Assembly: GCA_030614915.1 (NCBI GenBank)
Contig: JAUXAG010000009.1
Location: forward strand, 1-64,000
Direction: 5' to 3'
Source: Actinomycetes bacterium
GTDB taxonomy: Bacteria > Planctomycetota > Phycisphaerae > JAACET01
DNA: 64,000 bases
A program made the translations under genes and the position numbers. Each line of letters opens with the position of its first letter. Within the stretch, counting starts at the first letter, position 1. Of the stretch, positions 17,358-25,247 are shown piece after piece. Under the pieces are notes generated by a model. The model worked only from the letters and a program-made list of their open reading frames with translations. It was not told the origin of the DNA and made no database searches.

Positions 17358-18410
17358 ATGAAAGTTAAGCACGAATTACTACGTGCGTTTTGCGTAGATG
17401 CGATGGTAAAGTTCGACATGGATAAATCAGACGCCGAAACTACCGCAGATGTTATGGTAACAACAGACCTGATGGGCATCAATACTCATGGCAGCAAACA
17501 ACTCTATCTCTTATTAAAAAACATGAAAGAAGGCGGCCTTAGTGTAAAGACAAAGCCTGAAGTTGTTGACGAGGGCCCCGGCTTCGCAGTAATTGACGGC
17601 AACTTCGCAATGCCTATGGTTACTGCAACCAAAGCAATGAATTTAGCTATCAAAAAAGCCAAAGAGACAGGCATTGCTTATGTCGGAGTCAAAGGTAGCA
17701 GCCATTTCGGAGCAGCTGGCTTCTATGCAAATATGGCTGCCAAAGAAGGCCTGATAGGACTATCAATGAGCAACGTCGACCCATGTATGGCAGTTCCCGG
17801 CGGTAAGACTCCTCACTTTGGCACAAATCCTATAGCCTATGCCATACCAACATCAAATGGCAAAAGTGTGTTCCTGGATATCGCAACAAGTGTATCGGCA
17901 GTAAGCAAAATCTTTGCAGCCAAAATACTTGGTAAATCAATACCTGATGGCTGGCTGATAGATTCTGATGGCAAGCCTACCAATGACCCAATGAAATACC
18001 CCCAAGACGCCTGCATATTGCCTATGGCAGGGCATAAGGGTTACGGAATAGCAGTGTTGATTGAGGTCCTGTCTGCTATTGTCACAGGTGCGTCATTTAC
18101 TTTGGATGTTCCCTGCTGGGTAAGAGATTTTTCAAAGCCTGCCAATCAGGGCCATGCCTTTATTGCCATCGATATAAAAAAGATTATTCCAATAGCAGAT
18201 TTCGAATCACGAATGAATAAGATGATTAATCAAATCCACGATGCTCCAAAAGTGGATGGTATTGAAAAGATATATCTGCCGGGCGAGATGGAATGGGAAA
18301 AATATGACCGGCAGCTAAAAGAAGGCATCGAGCTTCCCGAAGATGTGGTTATAAATCTAAAAAAGCTCGCTGAAGAATTAGATATGAACATGGATGAATA
18401 TTTAAAATGA
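17358..18410 (+). CDS. Malate/L-lactate dehydrogenase-family (Ldh2) oxidoreductase
   Basis: The 350-residue protein belongs to the Ldh_2 family of NAD(P)-dependent 2-oxoacid and imine reductases (malate, ureidoglycolate, 2,3-diketogulonate, delta-1-piperideine-carboxylate). Signatures are GINTHGSKQL near residue 41, GSSHFGAAGFYANMAA near residue 117 and FGTNPIAYAIP near residue 153. I chose the ATG at 17358 because AGGAAG lies eight bases upstream. It may reduce or oxidise a sugar-acid keto group. The TGA stop is followed in frame by the tail of a lost short-chain dehydrogenase. Confidence 0.85.
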   Translation: MKVKHELLRAFCVDAMVKFDMDKSDAETTADVMVTTDLMGINTHGSKQLYLLLKNMKEGGLSVKTKPEVVDEGPGFAVIDGNFAMPMVTATKAMNLAIKKAKETGIAYVGVKGSSHFGAAGFYANMAAKEGLIGLSMSNVDPCMAVPGGKTPHFGTNPIAYAIPTSNGKSVFLDIATSVSAVSKIFAAKILGKSIPDGWLIDSDGKPTNDPMKYPQDACILPMAGHKGYGIAVLIEVLSAIVTGASFTLDVPCWVRDFSKPANQGHAFIAIDIKKIIPIADFESRMNKMINQIHDAPKVDGIEKIYLPGEMEWEKYDRQLKEGIELPEDVVINLKKLAEELDMNMDEYLK

Positions 18411-18479
18411 GGCACTGCAGAGGCATTTAAAGCGACACTTGTAGTTGATGGTGGAATGAGTGCTTACGAAGGTATTTAA
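18411..18479 (+). pseudogene. 3-prime tail of a lost short-chain dehydrogenase
   Basis: Directly after the Ldh2 stop codon the same frame reads GTAEAFKATLVVDGGMSAYE followed by two residues and a stop. The VVDGG(x)SA ending is the hallmark of short-chain dehydrogenase/reductase C-termini. Only 22 codons remain, so a whole SDR gene seems to have been deleted from the operon. Confidence 0.7.
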
Positions 18480-18506
18480 TATTATTTGATAAATTTGGAG
18501 AAAATC

Positions 18507-19181
18507 ATGGCTAAACATTCACGATTAAAAGTTCTAAGCGCAATGAAAGAAATAGGACTGATCCCTGTCTTTTATAATGGCGATTTCGAAATAGCTAAGA
18601 ACGTTGTAACCGCCTGTGCTGACGGTGGAGCAAAATGTATCGAATTCACCAATAGGGGCGACAGGGCTATTAACGTATTTACAAAAATCGCTGAATACAG
18701 AGATACTGAAAGACCTGATATCATTCTTGGCGTTGGCTCCATCTGCGATGCCCCAACGGCAGCTATGTATATCGCAGCAGGTGCCGATTTCGTGGTTGGG
18801 CCGCTGCTCGATGAAGAAACAGCCCTAATCTGTAATAAAAGAAAGATCCCATATTCACCCGGTTGCGGCAGCGTATCAGAAATACATAAAGCACACGCTC
18901 TTGGTGTTGAAATCTGCAAGATATTTCCAGGCGCTCAGGTTGGCGGACCGGCATTTGCAAAAGCAGTCAAGGGACCATGCCCCTGGACAGAACTTATGCC
19001 GACTGGTGGAGTATCGCCAACAAAAGAATCTCTGACAGAATGGTTCGATGCAGGCATTGTGTGTGCGGGTATGGGATCAAAGCTTCTCACAAAAGAACTA
19101 TTGGCAGCTAAGGATTATGCAGGAATCACTAAAAAGGTTACTGAAACAATAGAGTTAATTAAAGAGATAAGAGGGAAATAA
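18507..19181 (+). CDS. KDPG/KHG aldolase-family protein
   Basis: The 224-residue product is a class I aldolase of the Eda type, which cleaves 2-keto-3-deoxy-6-phospho-sugar acids into pyruvate and a triose phosphate. The core motifs GVGSICDAPTAAMYIAAGAD, the Schiff-base lysine in ICKIFPGAQVGG, and LMPTGGVSPTKES are all present. The start at 18507 has GGAG seven bases upstream. It is followed two bases later by the PfkB kinase, so the pair should supply phosphorylation and cleavage of a 2-keto-3-deoxy acid. It is a little longer than E. coli Eda (213 residues). Confidence 0.87.
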   Translation: MAKHSRLKVLSAMKEIGLIPVFYNGDFEIAKNVVTACADGGAKCIEFTNRGDRAINVFTKIAEYRDTERPDIILGVGSICDAPTAAMYIAAGADFVVGPLLDEETALICNKRKIPYSPGCGSVSEIHKAHALGVEICKIFPGAQVGGPAFAKAVKGPCPWTELMPTGGVSPTKESLTEWFDAGIVCAGMGSKLLTKELLAAKDYAGITKKVTETIELIKEIRGK

Positions 19182-19183
19182 CA

Positions 19184-20284
19184 ATGTCAGTATTAAATGT
19201 AAAGCCCAAAGATCAATGTAAATACGATATATTGTCACTTGGCGAGATAATGCTCAGACTCGACCCCGGTGATGATAGGATACACACCACAAGAAGCTTT
19301 AAAGTCTGGGAAGGTGGTGGCGAATATAATGTGGCAAGAGGACTCAAAAGATGCTTTGGTCAAAGAGCAGCTGTCGTCACTGCTATACCAGACTGCCCTG
19401 TGGGAATGCTGCTGGAAGATTTAATACTGCAGGGCGGTGTAAATATGGAATATGTCAAATGGGTTCCATTTGATGGTGTGGGCAGAGATGTTAGAGTAGG
19501 CCTGAACTTCACCGAAAAAGGATTTGGCGTTAGAGCTGCCAAAGGATGCTCGGACAGAGGCCATTCCGCTGCATCGCAACTCAAAAAAGGCGATATAGAT
19601 TGGGAAACAATATTTGGTCAAGACGGCGTTCGCTGGTTCCACACTGGAGGAATATTCGCAGCTTTATCAGACACCACTCCTGATGTTGTAATAGAAGCTA
19701 TTGAAGTAGCTAAGAAGTACGGCACTATTGTATCTTATGACCTGAATTACAGACCTTCACTTTGGAAATCAATAGGCGGGCAATCCAAGGCTCAGGAAGT
19801 TAACCACAAAATTGCCCCTTATATAGATGTTATGATGGGCAACGAAGAAGATTTCACTGCATGTTTAGGCTTTGAAGTTCCAGGCATGGATGAAAATATA
19901 TCAAAACTTGACCCAACTAATTTCGGCAAGATGATTGAGCAGGCTATCAAGCAATACCCAAACTTTAAAGTTGTTGCTACAACACTTAGAAATGCAAAAA
20001 CCGCCTGCATAAATGACTGGGGTGCGGTTATCTACACAGGCGGTAAGCTTTATGAGGCAATCCTCAGAGAAAACCTCGAGATTTATGACAGAGTAGGTGG
20101 TGGAGACAGTTTTGCTTCGGGCCTCATCTATGGCCTATTAGAAAATAAAACTCCAGAAGAGGCAGTTAACTATGGTGCTGCGCATGGCGCACTCGCCATG
20201 ACAAGCCCAGGTGACACCACTACAGCCAGCTTAGCTGAAGTTGAAAAGGTTATGAAAGGCGGAACCGCAAGAGTTGACAGATAA
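19184..20284 (+). CDS. PfkB-family sugar kinase, probable 2-keto-3-deoxygluconate kinase
   Basis: The 366-residue kinase has PfkB motifs: the sugar-binding glycine stretch WEGGGEYNVARGLKR near residue 43 and the catalytic-base region DRVGGGDSFASGLIYGLL near residue 307, with aspartate as the base. Its position two bases after an Eda-type aldolase points to 2-keto-3-deoxygluconate as substrate (KdgK). A 60-residue stretch rich in charged residues before the second motif makes it longer than usual. It is the last gene of the AT-rich catabolic operon, and gene debris follows it. Confidence 0.83.
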   Translation: MSVLNVKPKDQCKYDILSLGEIMLRLDPGDDRIHTTRSFKVWEGGGEYNVARGLKRCFGQRAAVVTAIPDCPVGMLLEDLILQGGVNMEYVKWVPFDGVGRDVRVGLNFTEKGFGVRAAKGCSDRGHSAASQLKKGDIDWETIFGQDGVRWFHTGGIFAALSDTTPDVVIEAIEVAKKYGTIVSYDLNYRPSLWKSIGGQSKAQEVNHKIAPYIDVMMGNEEDFTACLGFEVPGMDENISKLDPTNFGKMIEQAIKQYPNFKVVATTLRNAKTACINDWGAVIYTGGKLYEAILRENLEIYDRVGGGDSFASGLIYGLLENKTPEEAVNYGAAHGALAMTSPGDTTTASLAEVEKVMKGGTARVDR

Positions 20285-20304
20285 ATTGTGGGTATCGAAA
20301 ACTC

Positions 20305-20337
20305 GGTGCTTCTGCTGTTAACTGTTGTTATTCTAAG
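20305..20337 (+). repeat. Truncated left end of the MITE family
   Basis: The bases from GGTGCTTCTG to about 20337 match the first ~30 bases of the MITE at 11999-12165 (GGTGCTTCTGTCGATAACTG region) with small differences; the rest of the element is missing. It lies 20 bases after the PfkB stop. Confidence 0.5.
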
Positions 20338-20449
20338 CTGCTTTCCTGCCCCCCTCTGTGGTGGTCCAGCGATTCTGATGGTTGCCTAGGTATCGTCTAA
20401 CCATTTGTTGATAAATACGTTATCATCTTTGCCTTCGAAATCCGTTCGA

Positions 20450-20848
20450 TGAGTTTCTCGGAGGCATGAGGGCTATAAGTTCCATCCGTGCCCTCATGCA
20501 GCGGCTGTGTTGGTTTACGATAAAGGCCAACTGGTCGTCCTGACATGTGCAATAAGAACTGCTCTGCTAAACGAAGCAATAATTGTCGGTACCGAAGGTT
20601 CAATCAGGCTTCACAGCCAATGGGCGGCAGGCAGCAAGATGACTCTGTCACCTACAAACGGAGAAGATGAGGTTATCGATGTGCCTTGCGCCAAAAATGG
20701 CTTTGTCTATCAGATAGAGGAAGTTGCCCAATGCTTGCAGGCTGGCCGTACTGAAAGTAGGATCATGCCACTCGATGAGTCGCTGTCAATAATGGACACT
20801 ATGGATGAACTTCGCAGGCAATGGAAACTGAGGTATCCTTTCGAATAG
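20450..20848 (+). pseudogene. C-terminal fragment of a Gfo/Idh/MocA oxidoreductase
   Basis: The frame reads HEGYKFHPCPHAAAVLVYDK, then NEAIIVGTEGSIRLHSQW, and ends IMDTMDELRRQWKLRYPFE. These match the C-terminal half of Gfo/Idh/MocA dehydrogenases, where GTEGSI and the final MDxxRxQxGLxYPxE pattern are conserved. The Rossmann domain is absent and no start with a ribosome site is present, so the gene is truncated by roughly 200 residues. Confidence 0.75.
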
Positions 20849-20878
20849 CTAGAAGCCATTTCATAACCTCCTGAGAGC

Positions 20879-21088
20879 TACAATCGACTGTGGTATCTCG
20901 GAGAGGAAAGGTTAAAGGAATTCGTTGAACTTGCAGGAGATGGCAAATTCATCTATGGTTTGGATTTTCCATGGAATGATAAGATGGTTACCAAACACGA
21001 TATCGAAATAATTCAGAACATGGATATCTCAAAAGAAGCAAAAGCTAATATTTTGGGAAATAATATTTTGAATCTGCTTAACATGTAG
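20879..21088 (+). pseudogene. C-terminal fragment of an amidohydrolase (amidohydrolase-2 type)
   Basis: From 20879 the frame reads ERLKEFVELAGDGKFIYGLD then FPWNDK, and ends SKEAKANILGNNILNLLNM before TAG at 21086. The (F/Y)GxDFPW motif and terminal ILGxNxxxLL helix are typical of the last 70 residues of metal-dependent amidohydrolases of the ACMSD-like family. The rest of the gene is missing. Confidence 0.65.
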
Positions 21089-21116
21089 GATTAAGTGTGT
21101 TTCAAAAGAATGGTTC

Positions 21117-21290
21117 TCATCCAATAAAGTTGGTTAATTTCTTGCCCGCGAAGGTTTGTTTGACCTTCAGGGCGAAGTAGTTGTCGTCATGCTAGCCGTA
21201 GGCTTTACGTTTTATCAGCTTGATCTTGTTGTTAACGCCTTCAAGCTTGCTGGTGCCGATGAGGTAGATGCAAGTACCTGGTATCTGCTC
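21117..21290 (-). pseudogene. Transposase C-terminal remnant, ISL3-like
   Basis: The minus strand reads SKLEGVNNKIKLIKRKAYG, an in-frame TAG (21192-21194), then HDDNYFALKVKQTFAGKK and a stop at 21117. EGxNNKIKxIKRxAYGxxDxxYFxLK is the C-terminal signature of ISL3-family DDE transposases. The catalytic domain is gone and the remnant has a nonsense codon. A GGTTCTCATCC stretch just beyond the stop could be the old terminal repeat. Confidence 0.7.
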
Positions 21291-21353
21291 TTCATAAAGG
21301 GTTGTCTCGTTTCCCGAATAAAGTACTTTTCGGAAGCTAGTGTACTTGAAAAA

Positions 21354-21503
21354 GTGAAATTTGATCTCTCCAGCAAGACCCCTTCCATACCCATAAATTC
21401 GAACGGAAACATCACTATTGATGGGGAGCCCTTCCTCCCCTTGGGAATATACAGCTCCCTTGGCATAGATGAATATTCCGGTATAAAGCAATCACAACCT
21501 TAG
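21354..21503 (+). pseudogene. Fragment of a glycoside hydrolase-like protein
   Basis: The plus-strand frame contains NGNITIDGEPFLPLGIYSSL, the N-terminal beta-strand pattern (xGxxxIDGKPFFPLGxY) of many secreted glycoside hydrolases and related TIM-barrel proteins, then stops after 15 residues. No upstream signal peptide and no downstream catalytic domain are present. Confidence 0.5.
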
Positions 21504-21520
21504 TTCCCTAATCCTGCCAA

Positions 21521-21580
21521 AGTAGAGCTTTACTCAAGATCCATAACTCCTTATATTATAAGCAGGGCGGAGTTTTCGGA
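21521..21580 (+). promoter_or_regulatory. Promoter-bearing repeat, second copy
   Basis: This segment repeats 13321-13380. It has TTACTC (21530-21535), an 18-base spacer and TATTAT (21554-21559), and could drive the lipoprotein gene starting at 21697. Confidence 0.45.
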
Positions 21581-21696
21581 AACTATGTAAGCCAGGCCTC
21601 CTGCCGGCCAGCTTCGCAAGGATAGAGCTAGGTATAACAAGACGCTGTCAATGACCGGGATGTGTGAAATCTCGGTCAGATAGGTGGGAACAGATA

Positions 21697-22245
21697 ATGG
21701 CAAGAAAAAACTCCAAGGCCTCAGGGCGCATGTTGTTTTTGGCAGCAGTTTCGTTGGTTGTCGTAGTATCGGGCTGCGGAGGAGATGCCGATGACTATGA
21801 ATCCGGATCGGGTGGTAGCTCCGAAGGCCAGTCCTCAGGCCTGCTTGAGTATCCTTCGAGCCTTTCAGGGGATAGCTCCCCAGAACAGGTCGCTGCTGTG
21901 TTGATCAAGGCACTCGAGGAGAGAGATAAAGACACGCTACTCGGATTGGTCGCTGCCGAGGCCGCGGCAAGACAGATCGACGCGATTTTCCGCAAGCATG
22001 GCCGGGCGAGGAGAACCGAGCCTGTAAAGGCAGCTGGCCTGACGGTGGTAGGCTGGAGTGCCACCTACGCTTTTTTTCAGAATGGCCAGACCAAGCTGAA
22101 GCGTCAAGTTATCGAAGGGGACAATGCCACAGTCTTTGCTAGCGGCAAGAGGCCCGATGGAAAGCCGGCTACGATCAAGATCAAACTGCTCCGCGAAAAC
22201 GGGCTCTGGAAAGTTCGTACTGGTCTCGAAAGTTTCCCCGAGTAA
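21697..22245 (+). CDS. Putative lipoprotein
   Basis: About 182 residues starting at the ATG at 21697, which follows an AGGTGGG site; the upstream in-frame ATG at 21664 has none. The signal MARKNSKASGRMLFLAAVSL leads to a lipobox ending VVSGCGG. The mature protein begins with a Gly/Ser/Asp-rich linker. It then has a domain of two helices (SPEQVAAVLIKALEERDKDTLL) and a beta-rich C-terminus (ATIKIKLLRENGLWKVR) that resembles the NTF2/DUF4878-like fold of lipoprotein ligand-binding domains. The function is unknown. Confidence 0.7.
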   Translation: MARKNSKASGRMLFLAAVSLVVVVSGCGGDADDYESGSGGSSEGQSSGLLEYPSSLSGDSSPEQVAAVLIKALEERDKDTLLGLVAAEAAARQIDAIFRKHGRARRTEPVKAAGLTVVGWSATYAFFQNGQTKLKRQVIEGDNATVFASGKRPDGKPATIKIKLLRENGLWKVRTGLESFPE

Positions 22246-22288
22246 TCCTTGGCGAGGGCAAGCCAGTTGAAGAGTGAGTTAGAAGCTG

Positions 22289-22324
22289 CTATCTGCCAGG
22301 CAGCAACAGCTGCTTGGTAGATAG
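22289..22324 (+). terminator. Strong hairpin downstream of lipoprotein gene
   Basis: CTATCTGCCAGGCAGC, an AACA loop and GCTGCTTGGTAGATAG form a 16-bp stem with two G-T pairs, 44 bases after the stop codon. There is no T tract after it, so it may be a factor-dependent terminator or a palindromic repeat. Confidence 0.5.
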
Positions 22325-22487
22325 GACCTGTTCACCCACAGTGTTAGCCAACCATCTCTTCTCCCCCCATCCTACCCGAATCCGCGGGGAGATGCAGGCT
22401 TCATCTAGGGCGTTAGGCGATACCGCTCCCGTGGAAATAGGCAAGCCTCCTTGATGTTAGCCAGCCCGAGAATTTCGGTCAGCGGCG

Positions 22488-22515
22488 TTGACACGTCGCC
22501 TACTTGTGGTATAAT
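22488..22515 (+). promoter_or_regulatory. Consensus sigma-70 promoter for pilT
   Basis: TTGACA (22488-22493), 16 bases, TATAAT (22510-22515): both boxes are perfect consensus. It lies about 85 bases upstream of the preferred pilT start. Confidence 0.7.
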
Positions 22516-22601
22516 CGTGAGTCAATAATCCGGGATGTCAGGCCGCACCGTACCTGTGCGACCGTCGTATGAAATGCAGTCCCCAAGAGAGTGACAAGCA
22601 C

Positions 22602-23702
22602 ATGTCTGCAGACCTTCAAGAGCTCCTCCGATTCGCTGTGGAAAACAACGCTTCTGACGTGCACCTGCAAGCCCTGGCCGAGCCGATGGTACGGATCAGC
22701 GGTCAGATACGGTCCCTGAAGGACGCCGAGCCATTGACGAAGAAACAGACGCTGGACTTCATTGCTTCAATTGTGCCCAAGAACTTCGAGGACGACCTTG
22801 AAGCCGCGATCATCCGGGGCCTCGATTTCTCCTACGCCATTCCCCACCTCTGCCGTTTCCGATGCAGCGCTTACCGCCACCTGGGCCAGCCGGGTATGGT
22901 CATGCGGATCGTCCGGTCGGAAATCCCCTCCATCGAGGCATTGCATCTGCCGAAAGTGATCCATGACATCGCCCTGGCCCGACGGGGACTGACCCTGTTG
23001 ACCGGTACTACCGGAAGCGGGAAAAGCACAACCCTGGCCGCCATGATCGATCTGATCAACAGCACCTACCAGACCAAGATAATTACAATAGAAGACCCCA
23101 TCGAGTTTGTGCATACCAATAAAAAGGCCCTGATCAGCCAGCTCGAAGTCGGCCTGGATACGCCGTCGTTCTCCCACGCGATACGTCAGTCTCTCCGTCA
23201 GGACCCGGACGTGATCCTGGTCGGTGAGCTACGCGACGTCGCATCCCTGCGCATCGCTCTGCAGGCGGCCGATACCGGTCACCAGGTCTTTTCCACCGTG
23301 CACAGCTCCAATGCCGCCCAGACCGTCGAGCGGATTATCGCCATGTTTCCTCCCGCTGAGCACAAGTTGTTGTTGTCGCAACTTACGAGTTCTATCGAAG
23401 CAATCATCTCACAGCGTCTGCTTACCACGCTCAATGGCCAGCGCAGGCCGGCGGTCGAGATCCTGCGCGGGACGCCGGTGACCCAGAAGTTCATCCGCGA
23501 AAATCGGCTCCTTGAGTTGGCAGATTACATCGAGGCCGGGGAGGCCGGAATGCAGAGCTTCGATCAGCATATCCTAACGCTTCTCCAGGAAGGTCTGATC
23601 TCAGGAACGGAGGCCATGCGTTGGGCATCCCGCCCCGAGGCGTTGGCCATGGCAATGCGGGGAATAAAAACCGCGAATATTCGGGGGGGAGCAGGCGGGT
23701 AG
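22602..23702 (+). CDS. pilT: Type IV pilus retraction ATPase PilT
   Basis: The ~366-residue protein is a PilT/PilU-type hexameric ATPase that powers pilus retraction on the cytoplasmic side of the inner membrane. The N-terminal PAS-like domain has ENNASDVHLQALAEPMVRISG. The ATPase has the Walker A GTTGSGKSTT, the Asp box TIEDPIEF, Walker B DPDVILVGELRD and the His box STVHSSNAAQTVERI. The start at 22602 gives the usual family N-terminus; an ATG 33 bases upstream lacks a ribosome site. No other pilus gene is nearby. A STAS-domain gene follows after 64 bases. Confidence 0.9.
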   Translation: MSADLQELLRFAVENNASDVHLQALAEPMVRISGQIRSLKDAEPLTKKQTLDFIASIVPKNFEDDLEAAIIRGLDFSYAIPHLCRFRCSAYRHLGQPGMVMRIVRSEIPSIEALHLPKVIHDIALARRGLTLLTGTTGSGKSTTLAAMIDLINSTYQTKIITIEDPIEFVHTNKKALISQLEVGLDTPSFSHAIRQSLRQDPDVILVGELRDVASLRIALQAADTGHQVFSTVHSSNAAQTVERIIAMFPPAEHKLLLSQLTSSIEAIISQRLLTTLNGQRRPAVEILRGTPVTQKFIRENRLLELADYIEAGEAGMQSFDQHILTLLQEGLISGTEAMRWASRPEALAMAMRGIKTANIRGGAGG

Positions 23703-23766
23703 TGCTGGCCGCAGCGACAGAGTTGGCCCGGGCCGTTATAATCTGTGAGCATAAGCGAGGTTCGAA

Positions 23767-24129
23767 ATGTCACAAGGAAGAGAAATAGTCGTCGATACCA
23801 CTGAGGAAATGGTGCTGGGTATGTTCGAGTGCACGCAGGTGGATGATGAGCATGCCCGCACCATGCAGACGGAAGTCGCCAAGGCCGCCGACGGGGCGCC
23901 AGGCATGCCCGTGGTGCTGGACATGTCGAAAGTTGAAATGCTCCTCAGCATTTCAATCGGTGTGCTGGTAGCTCTGCTGCAGAAGTTCAAAGGTGAGGGG
24001 CGGCGATTTATGCTCGCTGGGCTTCAGCCGAAGGTTCGCGAGACGCTGACCATCTGCCGCTTGGACAAGCTCTTCGAGATCTGCGATACTGTCGAGGAGG
24101 CCCGTTTACGATTGCGACCAGTATCATAA
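23767..24129 (+). CDS. STAS-domain protein (anti-sigma factor antagonist-like)
   Basis: The 120-residue protein is a single STAS domain with the central motif VVLDMSKVEMLLSISIGVLVAL, the beta-strand and helix that carries the phosphorylatable serine in SpoIIAA/RsbV proteins; a serine is present here. Such proteins bind anti-sigma factors or act in phosphatase-controlled partner switches. The PP2C phosphatase at 49403-50602 is the type of enzyme that could act on it, but no link is shown. It sits downstream of pilT in the same direction. Confidence 0.75.
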   Translation: MSQGREIVVDTTEEMVLGMFECTQVDDEHARTMQTEVAKAADGAPGMPVVLDMSKVEMLLSISIGVLVALLQKFKGEGRRFMLAGLQPKVRETLTICRLDKLFEICDTVEEARLRLRPVS

Positions 24130-24261
24130 TGGTTCATATCGGGCGTCCTTTGAAGGGTCACAGCCTAAAGGCCTGTGCTACGAGACGGTCAACGGAAATT
24201 GAAGAGTAGGGCAGTCTGTTGGCAAAAACATCAAAAACGCACTTGCAAACACAGAGAACGT

Positions 24262-24296
24262 CTCCGCTCGGCGTTGAGGCAGGGGGGCTTGGGGGC
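24262..24296 (+). repeat. Imperfect direct repeat (partner 25098-25130)
   Basis: CTCCGCTCGGCGTTGAGGCA plus about 14 bases of G-rich sequence are repeated with some changes at 25098-25130. The two copies bracket the lipoprotein gene at 24401-24892. The match is about three quarters identical by eye. Confidence 0.4.
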
Positions 24297-24400
24297 GGAT
24301 GCGACTACATTATTATTGATCCGGTAGTTGCACGACGTATGAGGGATGTTATTGTCCTGAGCTCTCCAGCGAAAGCCCCAGCAGGATGAGCCAAGGCAAT

Positions 24401-24892
24401 TCAGTAAGAAAGTCTAACTAAACTACCATAACTTTGCTGCACGACACGCGCTGACCCGTCAGCAAGCCTCAGAACCCTGACCCTGTCTCCGACTTGGAAT
24501 CCTTCATCGGCCGCTTGAATAATTGCTACGACTTCCCCATAATCCAGTTGTACTGTAATTTCCAGGCCCCTCTGATGCGATGCCCCCTCTTCTACGGCCG
24601 TGCCCAGCAAAGCCCCACCAATCGTGCCCAAAGCTCTGGCGACTTCTTGGCCCGAACCTTCGCCAATCGTACCGCCAACAGCGTGGCCTATTATGGCTCC
24701 TGCTATCGTACCCAGGCCGGACACTGAGCCCTCTATTTCTACCGGTCTGACATTTATTATTTCTCCCTCATCGACGTGGTGAACTCTTTGGGCTTGTTCG
24801 CGTGAGTACACGTTGCTGGAGATTCTTGAGGCACAGCCGACCATAACGGAGGCTATGAACATCAATGCTAATATGAGCCTAAAGGTTTTCAT
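24401..24892 (-). CDS. SlyB/Pcp-like outer membrane lipoprotein with glycine zipper
   Basis: A 163-residue lipoprotein starting at ATG 24892 with AGGAGG upstream. The signal MKTFRLILALMFIASVMVGC ends in a clear lipobox. The mature protein has a glycine-zipper hydrophobic hairpin (LGTIAGAIIGHAVGGTIGEG and GTIGGALLGTA), as in SlyB and Pcp, followed by a beta-rich C-terminal domain ending FQVGDRVRVL. SlyB-type proteins stabilise the outer membrane under stress in proteobacteria; the same role here is an inference. It is a single-gene unit. Confidence 0.8.
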   Translation of the reverse strand: MKTFRLILALMFIASVMVGCASRISSNVYSREQAQRVHHVDEGEIINVRPVEIEGSVSGLGTIAGAIIGHAVGGTIGEGSGQEVARALGTIGGALLGTAVEEGASHQRGLEITVQLDYGEVVAIIQAADEGFQVGDRVRVLRLADGSARVVQQSYGSLVRLSY

Positions 24893-25247
24893 GTTGCGAC
24901 CCTCCTTTCTACCATTGATCAACTCGTTTTTCTCCGCAGCACATAAGGAGCCACCTATTGCTTACTCATTGTACCTCCGGCCACATTGAAAGTCTACACT
25001 TGGCTGCGTCGGTCTGCCCACTGTTGCGATAGAACTTAGGCCCGCCCGCTCGTAGCTTGAGGCTGCCTACCTCGCTGCGCCTGGCGTTCGGGAGCCCCTC
25101 CGCTCGGCATTGAGGCACGGTGGGATGGGGACAGGGGCTGGTATTATAGCCGAAGATGCGGGAGGGGTAGGCATACCATTGTTGATGGGGCAGCGACACA
25201 CTACTAACCGGCGGCTTCCGCTAACTATATGATCCGGCAAATTGCAG
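24893..25247. other. Intergenic region without a visible gene
   Basis: These 355 bases lie upstream of the SlyB-like gene and downstream of the STT3-like gene. I see the AGGAGG ribosome site at the left end and one copy of an imperfect direct repeat at 25098-25130. No convincing coding frame or RNA gene is seen. Confidence 0.5.
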
